Shown piece by piece: positions 49,001 through 61,000 of a stretch of 64,000 nt of DNA. Where the stretch lies: the NCBI RefSeq assembly GCF_037975245.1, contig NC_092579.1, forward strand, positions 27,393,666 to 27,457,665, read 5' to 3'. Position 1 is the stretch's first letter. Each line of letters begins with the position of its first letter. This DNA comes from Apostichopus japonicus. Its lineage: Eukaryota > Echinodermata > Holothuroidea > Aspidochirotida > Stichopodidae. Under the pieces are notes generated by a model. The model searched no databases and was not told the DNA's origin. It saw only the letters and a program-made list of their open reading frames with translations. A program made the translations under genes and the position numbers.

Positions 49001-52000
49001 CGTCCAGATTACAAGAAGGCAACCATCTTATTGACAGGTAATATTCTAAGCCTTTTATTAAACACATTTGTTTGTCCTTTCCTTTAATTTTATGCTACAC
49101 CAATCACAATCGACAATGACTGAATTTAGGGCCCCCCTCCCGACCCCTTACCCTGCCACCTTCCCCACACCAACCTACCTCTCTGCCCTTTGTCAGGCCT
49201 GTATTTATTTGAATCCCTGCCACCTCATACCTAGTAAAAACTGTCGTGGTATACAGTACAAATTGTTTTCCATTGACCTATTTTGTATACATCTTAAGGC
49301 GTCAGTAGTAATAAACAAATCTATATATTAGAATGTTACATTATTTCATCATCACTGTCATCATCACCTTCCACAGGTATCGAGATGCGTTAGTTTCAGT
49401 AATGAGTGAGCTTTTGAGGAAGATGCAGTTTGGTTTCAACCAGACACAGCTGGAGGAATTAGATGATGAACTTCTCGATGATGACGTGAGTTTAATCTCT
49501 GTTTGCTTTCTTATATTCTCATCCAGTTGGCTGTACTTTAAAAACCATTGGTTAGATCTTAATGAGCTCGCTTTAACTTACTCTGCTGGCTTGTATCTAA
49601 ATCCATCTTATAGGTCAGATATATCTTTATCCACTGACTATATCTTAACCAGTGGCTATTTCTAAATCCTCAAGCTTAATCTTGATCTGCAGTCTTAATC
49701 CACTGATTACATCTTATTCCTTCAGCTTTAATCTGATCCCACTGGTTATATTGTTATCCACTGGTTATATTGTTATCCACTGGTTATTGTTATCCACTGG
49801 TTATATTATAATCCACTGGTTATAGTTTAATCCACTGGTTATATCTTAATCCACTGACTTAAGATTAATCCACTACCTATACCTAGTCTCTTATACCCTC
49901 TTTGTAGTGTATTTCAACAAAAAACTCATAATGCAACTTTCGCATTTGTTTCTGCATGTTTACATATCAGATGGCATTTCTAGTCTGCGTTGATTACTAC
50001 AATTAAAATGTGCTTTTATGTGACAAAATGCTGTCCAACAGTTAAAATAATTTCTAATTTCTAACCTTCAAACCACAGTAGGGTACGAAAGAAATATTCC
50101 CAGAAAGTACACTCTACACTCTAAATCATTTTTCACACTGGCAAAACACTGTCCCCTCCCCTCCCCTCCCCCTCACCCCCTCTCCCCTCTCCCCCTTCCC
50201 TCTTTTTTGGATGTTGTGAATAGTTGGTAGATGAAATCCAATCTTTGAGATCTGCTCATTTACATTGAATTTTATTATCTTGTAGGAGGAGACCGAATGG
50301 CAACATTTCTTGAGACAGTGTCTGGAGATCATCGCCAAAATAGCTGAACTGCTACCAACAGAAGCATTTGGTATTTTGGTGAGTAACACTGATTCAGTAT
50401 GCAGTATCTCCTATTACACATTGTATGCTAATAGGTTATGTGGAATTAATGCTAGTAATTACCCACAGCACCACACACATTAAAAAAAACTAATTGAGTT
50501 AGTGCTCTGCAAGATAGCATTTATATGTCTTGATATAATTTACTGAATTTACTGATTCTCAAATTTAATGTCATTCAAGGTAGAACTGCTCTTAATTTCT
50601 ATTTTTGTCTAGTCATGTAGTTTTATGTCCACTCTTGTAGAAGGTTTGTAATGTCTTAGAGAAAACTTAATCTGGGCTCGATGCAACAAGATCACGACAG
50701 AGCCAGAACACAAGGAGATCGCAATAGAAATAGTATAGGAGAATATGGTGCAAGGTGTGAGTTACAGACACACTACACAAGAATATGAAATATGATAAAT
50801 GTTGCACAGTAAAAACCTGGACTAACTGGATCCTGCGTTATCGGAAACAATAGCACACCATTCATAATGGTGTAATGCTGCACTTGTATACATGCAGTAA
50901 GTTTAGTGTGTTCATGTACAGAAAGTCCATACAAGAATATGATGGAAGTAGATGTAAAAAACTGATGCCTGCCATTCATAATTGTGTGATACTTCACATG
51001 TAAATATGCAGTAAGTTTTTGTGTGTTTATGCAGTTACAGCAAAACATGATCCTAACACAGAGAAGGATCAATGCTGCAGCACTTTTAATTTCATAACTG
51101 TTTATACAACAACGTTTAACAGTAATACATTACAATTGCAAACTACGATACAGTATAAGAAAGAGGTGAACGTTTTCCTTATAAACCCAGACAACATCCA
51201 GTCCAGACATGTTCCGACGATCGAGGTTTTACTGTATTAGGTAAACAATACATTGTAAAAGGAAATTAACTGTTGATACAGAATGGAGTTTACAATTTTC
51301 AGCCCAAAAATTTGAAAAATAAATCCATACTTTGCATAAATTATCTTTGTATTTTCATCTCATAGTATCCAGCTTTTCAGGAGAATCTGGAGGTGTACTT
51401 GGGTCTCGGTCAGTTTGTTATCGATTCTTCAGAAGGTACGTTCGTCTGATTCGTTTTTTTGAAATTATGTGACCAGCCCTAGAATTTCCCAAGTTACTAG
51501 TATATGTCAGTGCTTTATAAATGGTCTATTGGCTAAAATCCAGTTCTCATTGGCCCATTCCTGAATTACAACACATGTCAGTTACACTGTACAGGCATAT
51601 CAGAGCACCCCAATAGTATTTAGTATAGATGATAAGCAGTATTAATACAGTGCTTTATATTAGGTACAGAAATCATGCTAGTCCCTTTGATTAATTTTAT
51701 TTAATTTAGATTGTCCATTGAATATCCTGTCAGAAGGGTGTGTGTGGGGGAGGGGGAGGGGGCAGGGAGGGAGTCAGTGGGGAGGGGTGTCCTCCATACT
51801 GCAGTTTTCCAAGTTAAACCAACCTTTTGTCAATGTTCAATGAAATCCAGTAACACTGCAGCTCATTTGGCTTGCTTGTTTTGTCTTTGTATTTTTCCAA
51901 TAAATAAGGAAGAGTCATACGTTTTGAAAATTTCAAATCCAGCTTTCTCACAATGTATTGGCATTATATTGAAATGAATTAGTATGTAGGAGAATGTAGA

Positions 52001-55000
52001 AATGAATAGATTAATTTTTAGAATGATTTCTTACAATTATTCATGTTCATATTTTGTTTAATTTCAACTAAAATGCATGTGACCATACGGTGCTACATTC
52101 CAGCCCCCAACCCCCTCCCCCTCTCCCGAAAAAAATGAAAGAAAAGAAACATAAACATCCTCTGGGTTAAATTGACCTTGAAGCTAACACAATACTCTTG
52201 ATGTTTTCTCATCTAGGTCGCAAACTGACCATCGTGGCTGAGAACGAATGCAGGAAACTACATTGCACACTCCGAGACCTCTCGACGCTACTGCAGGCCA
52301 TGGGGAGACTGTCTGATCACTTTATCTCCGAAAAATTTGCCAGCAGATTTGAAAATGGCCTGTCTTTAGTGGAGAAGTGAGTTTTGAGAAGGAAGGTTTG
52401 CCGAGGTCATGGGAGCTTTGCTTGCATTTTGAACCCCTACTTAATGTCTCTTATCCTCCTGACCACCCTGTGATATTTTCTATCTATCTATATTCACATT
52501 GTTTAATTAGAAAAGTGCTACTTAATTAATGATGTTTACTAGCTGGTGTTATATTTCAGTATCTTTTAATCATAATAATAATAATTTAATAATAATTTTG
52601 TATCAAATTTAAACCTGCTCCAAACTGATTTTTTAATGTAATATTTAAAAGTGGAAGCTTTTGCAATTTCCTTTAATGTTAATTGTTGTTTAACCATCAA
52701 TGTTTAAACATCAATTGTTGTTGATGTACTTTTTTCCCATAATCTTACAGATTTTGCCAAGCAGCTGTTTACGGAAGTAGCTCTAAATTATTCTTAGTCA
52801 AGACGGCAGTTCCTACAGTGCTGCAACCAGATCTAGCTGAAGTGTAAGTACTAACCAGGAAATAATCTAGTGTTTGTTCATATGAACGCTTAAAGTACTC
52901 GAAATATGATCTGGATCGGTTACATTGATGTGTGCGCCGTCTTTGTCTTCTCATAATTGTACAGTTATCAGATGAAATTTGGCAAAAGTACCTTCAATGG
53001 ATGTCGTCTGTTTTTATTGGCTTTTTAATGACACACGCTTGCAGTTCAGTTTGACGTTAGCTAACCATTTCAACTTCACAATTCATCATCATATTTTTGT
53101 GTGTCTTCAATTTAGACATGCACACACTTTAGCAGCTGTTCAAGCCTACAGTCACTGGTTGGCTCAGTTCTATGGGGAGACGCAGCGCCAGCCGACCAAC
53201 CAGGAGAAGTTTGTGCCTCTGTTGAGGAGCATCATAGAGGCTATTGAACCTCTGTTAGGGAAGGAAGTTCCTGCCAAGGTAGTCCAAGCTGCCGTCCATC
53301 TGTTCCTCTCCATCTCCACCACGGTGAGGCCCACGTTTCTGGTGGAGCTGCCTCAGGTGCAGAAGATGTTTAATGACGTCAGCCGAGGATCAATGAGCTC
53401 ACACCCTACTGACGTAAGTTTGAGGAACAGAATCTGGAAGGAAGAACCTAGTCTGGTTAAAATGTATGGGAAGGGGATTGGTGATGAATAGAGGGTAGAG
53501 ATGGGGATAGATGAGGCAGGTAGGGGTAGTGTGAATGGTAGGATGTTGGGAAAGGGATTGGTCAATGGAGGGCAGAGATGGGGAAAGATGAGGCAGGTAG
53601 GGGTAGGGTGAATGGTAAGATATACGGGAAGGGATTGGTCAATGGAGGGCAAAGATGGGGAGAGATGAGGCAGGCAGGGGTAGGGTGAATGGTAAGATAT
53701 ACGGGAAGGGATTGGTCAATGGAGGGCAAAGATGGGGAGAGATGAGGCAGGCAGGGGTAGGGTGAATGGTAAGATATACGGGAAGGGATTGGTCAATGGA
53801 GAGCAAAGCTGGGGATAGATGAGGCAGGCAGGGGTAGGGTGAATGGTAAGATATACGGGAAGGGATTGGTCAATGGAGGGCAGAGATGGGGATAGATGAG
53901 GCAGGCAGGGGTAGGGTGAATGGTAAGATGTACGGGAAGGGTTTGATCCATGGAGGGCAGAGATGGGGAGAGATGAGGCAGGCAGGGGTATGGTGAATGG
54001 TAAGATGAACAGGAGGGGATTTGTAAATGGAGGGCAGAGATGGGGATAGATGAGGCAGGCAGGGGTATGGTGAATAGTAAGATGTACGGGAAGGGGATTG
54101 GTCAATGGAGGGCAGAGCTGGGGATAGATGAGGCAGGCAGGGGTAGGGTGAATGGTAAGATGTACGGGAAGGGATTGGTCAATGGAGGGCAGAGCTGGGG
54201 ATAGATGAGGCAGGCAGGGGTAGGGTGAATGGTAAGATGTACGGGAAGGGATTGGTCAATGGAGGGCAGAGATGGGGATAGATGAGGCAGGCAGGGGTAG
54301 GGTGAATAGTAAGATATAGAGACAAGGTTTGAGATGGGTAGAGTTAATGGTAATTGGATGGGAGGATGGCCAACTCATGACATAGTTGAAGGTAACTCCT
54401 GTTCAAACAGTGTGCTAATTCAGCGATAGGTGAACAATGATTAAAGCAAATATCTTTTTTTTTTTGGGGGGGGGGATAGTTTTTACTGTAGAGATCAGAG
54501 GAAGGGGGAGTTAAAGGCACAGATGGGTCGAGTAGATAAGTTGACAGGGTGGATGTTGGCCATACCTGAAGGCATATCCAGACATGAAGACGATGCTGAT
54601 TTCAATCATTGTTTTTTATCATTTTCTATACACTGGGTATATGCCCTGGTAGCATTTCTTACTTTAAAATTACACAGTTGAAAAACATATTCTCTTGTCC
54701 CCCAGAAGTTGATACTATTTGGTGATTATTATAGACCCCACCCTGTGTGATATGTAAGTTCTATCCATGAAAAGTTCATAAACATGGCTATTTATCATAG
54801 TATTGTAACCAATAAAATTTTAAGATTCATTTTCCTTTTTCCTTCAGGTCCAGTTAATAGTCTGCAGAGCGCTCTCTAACATTTTAATATTGCCGTGGCC
54901 AAACATCTCGGAACGAGATCAGCAGTGGACCGCGAGGTCAGAGAATCACTTAGGCTTCATTCGAAGAATCACCTCAGATTACAGAGCGTTAAAGTCGATG

Positions 55001-58000
55001 CCAAACCTCAGTAAAGACAAAGAACTACAAGCTAGAGGTGAGTTCCGACAAACTTTTGACCTTTACCTTCGGAATAAACCTCTCCCAACCATAATGTCTG
55101 CTGACAGATCCTGGGGTAATGGCTGTTGTACTTCTGCTGCTCATCTTTGGAACAAATAACCTGAATCCATCAAGCTCACTCCTTCTCTTATGTCCTTCTA
55201 CTCTGAAGACTCATCTGTTTCTAGAACTTAATGACTTCTACCTTTTCCTTCTGTTATCTTATACTTTGTCTGATTCTTGCTTTTCCCTCTCTCACTGTTT
55301 TATTCACTTTGCCATGAGTGTCTTTTTGACGGCGCATCACAAATGTTCATTATTATTAATTTGTTGATGATGCATAGGAGAATGGAGAAGAACACTGTCA
55401 CAATCAAATTGTATTTAGAAATTTTGTATTAACACCATTGACCACAGTAACAGTGCTGTCATATACAGGGCTGTTACAAGGTGCTTCACAAACTTATTCC
55501 TTGGCCACCCCTGTTGTGTGGTTTCTCTAGGCAAGTCATGATCGTCAATTAGTCCAATTTGATTGTCAAGTTTATCCTTTTTCGAAGGCCTTCAATCATC
55601 CAATCTCTACTGCCTGGTGATTGATGTTTTAACAGCACATTGATTGAGAGTTAGTTAACCACAGCACACACATACACGCACACACATTTAGAAAACACTT
55701 ACTGTACATGCACACATAGTCAGAACACATGGGAAAGAAATCACTGCATATTAAACTGGGGAGTAGTTTCTGTCAGATACCATCAGAAACATTGTTATAC
55801 GTATCAATGTAGTGTTTCCTTCCTCTACCCAGCTTGCAGCCATCGGTTAAACCTTTGCAAACTTGGAAGTGTTGGCTGTAAACACATTCAATTACTGGGA
55901 ACCCAGCTATGTCCATGTTAATACAGCACTATTATGACCCATTTCTTTTTGTGCTGGAGGTGTGATGGGGGCGGGGGGAAGGGTGTGGAAGTTGCGCAGG
56001 TGTGTAGAGCTCCATAGTATGGTATGTCCTACAAGAATGGCTTTGTAAGAAGTTTCAGAGGTCATGTCTGTGTCATAAATACAATAATAAGATAATCCAT
56101 TTGTTGACTCTTCTTTTCTTCTGTAGTTAAGCCAACGATTCACAAAACCCTGCACTTGTTATCAGATCAAGTTGAGTCCATCGCAGGGGAGGTCTCCAAG
56201 ACCAAGCAGGTCTGTTACCACTCACTCCAGGAATCCATCCAGGTTACACTACATATCTTTCCAATATACATCCATCAACCAGGTAATTGTCTGACGGAAG
56301 AACGGTAGTTAGGAAGGTATAGATGGGAGGACTAGAATGGGTATGGTATAGGGGAGAGAGGTGGGTGTAATGAGGGAGAGGGATAGGTGGACGTAATGGG
56401 ATAGGCAGGTGGGGTGGGTACAAGTAATGGGTAGTCGGGAGGGATGGGAGAGCTGGAATTAATGGTAAGAGCTAGAGGGATAAGTTGACGTAATGGTATA
56501 GGCAGGTGAGGCGGGTACGATGGGTAATGGAAAAGGATGAGATGGCTGGAACTAATGGTAATTAGGGAGAGGGCTGGGTGGATGTAATAGGAGGGGAGGG
56601 GGGGATGGGGTGCTGGAACTAATGGTGAAAGTGAGAAGGGTGGGTAGTATAACTTGCTTTAATGGTAGAGGGGAGAGAGGAGGGTGTGTTCTTACTAAAA
56701 ACACAGCAGGGTTTATGTTTGCACTGATGATGCAGACTAATAAGAAAAGAAAAGATAGGTTGTTCAAGTTGGAATATAATTTTCAATGGGTGCTAACTTC
56801 CCTGTCAGATTGAACATTATATGAAAAGTGCCTGGGCAGCCTTTATTTTTACCCTTGATGTGATCCATTGCATTAGGTATCAACAGATACCATCATCTGC
56901 ATATCAATTACCTCTTAGATTGTTATAAATCTTCATTACACATTTGCGTACAAGTCTTGAAATGAAATGAAATATTTTTCAAAACAGTATTAATATCCTT
57001 TTCATGTTTATATCCTTTGCACATCTGGCATATTATTTTTTCTTTCTTTTCGTTTTTTCAGACATTTTTAGAGATATAACCATCTGTTTTGTTTATTGAT
57101 TTCACCAGATGTCATAGAGGACATGATGGGGTTCTACTTGGCTCTCTTTCAGGGTCTACGGGTTCAGATGGGCATACCATCCATTCAGAGTACCATTGCA
57201 GTATTCGTCAGCCTCTTCACAAGGTTCGTTAACGATCATCGACATTTACGAAATACATCAATGATTCAATTTATATTCTATAGCTAATGAGTAGTTACAG
57301 CCAGTACAGTAGTGTAAATTATTTACATATTTCCATATTTTTGTATGTGAATCATTGCATAACTAAAGGGTACAATTTTGTATTTACGTTGTTGGTTTCC
57401 TTCTTTATTGTACAGCAATAGAATATTTTCTATAGTGGTGGCGCTTTATAAACTTTAATATTATTATTATGTTTCAGTTATACAGACACTGTACACACAA
57501 AAAAAGGTCACTACGATCAAACAATATTTCCAAAAGTAGTGTTTATAAAGGTTTTGCTACTCTTTCATAAAGGTTGTGTTTAAATTACTAAGTTAATTTT
57601 TAAGGTAAGTGAATATTATTATACAGGATATGTTTTCCATACTGATACACAGTAGTGTAGCATGGATGTCAGGACTTCCATTAATTGAGTCTTTTACTCG
57701 AATGGCAGATAACTCTATTTATCTCCCATACGTGTAGTACATGTGTCATCTCTATCTAGCCTTCTGGTTATATATCAGTTTATCAGCATCTAAAATAGTG
57801 ATAGATTGCTGTTCTGATCTCAGCCTTTGTTTCATCTGTGGACCCATAGGGACCATAAATAAACTGTTCACATAACCCCCTCCCACCCCCATCCTCCCTC
57901 TGTGACATAGTGAATTTCACCAATGTCCTCAGTTTCACCCTGGTTGGGTCTTGAGCGTGAGCGAAAATCTCAAGTTTGTGCTTGAGCTTGAGCAGAAATT

Positions 58001-61000
58001 TTGTTGTTTGTTTTGGGTATGAAATGGCTCTTCATACTTTTGCCTATTGTCTAAACAGCATATTAAGTCACTATACAGTTATGAGGTCCCAAGGTCTTTA
58101 AAGCACATTCTCAATGACACCCCCTGTGAACCCCCACTGCACTCAGACTCTTCATAAATGTAACAGACCCTATAGGGACCTGCAGACTCCAGGCTGAGAG
58201 AGATGGTTATACACTCCAACAACCACCGTTTCTTAATTTGTTTTTGTTTTCCTTCTCTCTACAGAGATCAGTTGGCTGAAACCATCCAACACGAAAGTAC
58301 AGCGGGAACGAGAGTAGTAGAGAAGTAAGACATCTTCTTTACATAATAAATTAGTTTATAGATGTTTGTTTGTAGAATGTACACTATCCTTACATGTTAT
58401 GTAGTATTATCCTTGCATGGTTGCTCCGGTAAGAAACTGCAACTTTGGCCAACAGAAATATTTTAGTGTCACCTTTCCCCTTCTCATTGTACCTGCTGCA
58501 ATCAGTCAAATTTCAGGCTGGCATGTCACTTGTAAAATGGATACCTGAGGACGCTTAACAAGTCATTTGCCCAAAGTTATGTGGTAAACTTGAAGAGGAT
58601 TGCCTCATAGATTAAAATACCCATATTTGGGAATAAAATGTATCCTTTTTCCATTAGTATAATTAAGTAGTGTATTTTTTGGTTGTAAAGTTATGAAAAG
58701 TTTCAAATTAAAATATGCCTAGTAATTGGGATTGGGAAGGGAATAGATGTTATGAAAAAATCTACTTTTGTCAAAAAATCAGATTCTGGAATTTTTTGGT
58801 ATGGAATGTAATACACTTCTTTGCTTGGAAAGTTTTTAGGTCACTTTGTGGTTAACCCACTGAAATGAAAGTCACATTTCTGACTGCCCTTCAAAGTTTG
58901 TACCTCTCATGGTTGAACCCTCTTCCTCAGCCCAATTTTTTAGTTTATTATTGAGATTTGGAAACTTTTTGCATAAAACAGTCAGAAATTCACTGCATTA
59001 TCTGCATAATTTCATCCTTTTTGTCTTCAATTTACAGATTTCTTAATATATTAGAGATAATTATTCAAGAGCCCGGATCAGCATTCAAAGCATTTATACC
59101 AAACATCATCTCAATCTGTATGGATCACATCTATCCAATCATAGCTGAGGTTAGTACCAGAAAAATAGACTTCCTGCAGTAAGAAGGCTTTGTATTGGTC
59201 AAGGAAAGCATTTATCCTACAGTATGAGTGCCTTAATGTTGATCAAAGATTGTAGTTTCCTTACTGTAAGAATACTCTTGATTGGTTCAGAAGAGCTGTG
59301 TCTACAGTAAGGCAGCTTTTGATTGGTCTAGGAAGGTATGAAGTAGTATGACTGGTTGCATCTCATGTTTTCTAGAGCTTCCTAGATGGACATTAAGATT
59401 TAATTAAATGTAATTCTTAAAGAATAATGCACATGACTTCTTCTACGATTTGGTCTTTTTTATTTTAATTCACCAGATTAATACCAAATTTAAATAAACT
59501 GCAATGATGTAGCATATTTTTTTTTAATTTTTCAGTGCCAAATCACCCACACATGTTGGATGACAATTTTATCTTACAGATGTCATGAAACTGTTCTAAT
59601 AATTAATTCCCCCCCCCCTTTTTTTTTAACAGAGAGCATCTCCTGATATCAAGCCTGCCCTCTATCGGTTACTGTTTGAGCTGCTTCAGAACAAGTGGCG
59701 TTATTTCTTCCCGACATCCGTGTTGAGCAAAATACAAGGCGGTACAGATGCTGTTGAGAATGACCAACAATTCATTGCCATTATGCAGGTAAACACCACA
59801 ACAATGGGGAGTGTGTAAAATAAATATGTATGAGAATTACTACTATTAGATATCCAAATCCAGGGTGGTAGGAAGCTGCTACAAGTTTGGACCATTTTCC
59901 ACTGCTGGTACCACTATATACTGTACTCTTACACCATGCTTCAAAGCATTGGTACTGACAGTATGAACAGTTCCTAACCTTTTCATTCTGGTTAGAAACA
60001 GGATATGTTCACACTGTCAGTACCATTTCTTTGAAGCTTGTCATGAAAGTACAGTGTGAATAAAAGTTTTCTGGGTGGTAGGGAGCCACAGAGGGTTATA
60101 GCAAACAGTGCTATTAATATTTGTACTCTTTATGTAACAGTCAGTACCAAACAAGTTTTCCTTTCATATCATTTTGTTGTTTATATTTGTTTGTATTTGT
60201 TTCATGACACTCTGTTGAGGCAAGTTTAATCCATACTGCACTTTGATGTCCTGCTTCAAAGCACTCATATTGACAGTAGAACAGTATGAACAGTATGAAT
60301 ATCGTTTCTATCAGATAAAGAGTTAAACTGTTGCTACTGTCAGTATGAGTGTTATGAAGCATGAATGGGATGACAGTATAGAATGGTATTAGCATTAGGA
60401 AATTATCCAAATGGCTGTTGTTGTTCATGGGCAATGCCTGTTACATATTCATGTCTTATTTCATTTGCACCTGAATTTGTGTAAGAGCTGATTGAAACAG
60501 CTGCCTTTATCCCTGTTGCTTATAGCAAAAACATGTTTTTTTGTTTTGTTTGTGCTGTGTGCTATCACCCACAGTTCTGCTTCAAGTTACTTTGTTTCAT
60601 TTTCTTCAGGCCTTTGGACAGTCTTTCCTTCAGCCCGATATTTCAGTCTTCAGACAAAATATGAAGGCTCTGGAACTTCTTAATTCAAAGTCCAAGCTGT
60701 ACGATAAGGTAAGTACGAATGATAATGATCAAATCTTAAGGGGGGGGGGGAAAAAACATTTAAAGTAGATCTTGGAAAGGAGGTTTTGACAAATTATCCG
60801 ATCCAAAAATATGTAGGCTTGGTAGAGTAACTAGACTCTTCCTCAGTATTCTCTGCTAAAAAAAAACCTTCACCAATTTTAAGGTCGGTATTTGGTCAAG
60901 CTTGAGCTTTGTAGTATGAAAGCCAAGTTAGATTAATATTTCAAGGTAATTTTGATTTTGTGCTGTTGCTTGATCCTTATAAATATTTCAGAAGAAAATT

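Noticed and set aside
53353-54105. Minus-strand frames of about 100-130 codons with a repeated peptide (PLPASS...)
   Set aside because: They are the reverse of the 77-bp minisatellite and of XPO6 exon 15. The repeated peptide simply reflects the DNA repeat.
53469-54316. CRISPR array or repeat-protein gene
   Set aside because: The 77-base units are identical throughout with no unique spacers, and 77 is not a multiple of three, so no constant reading frame exists.
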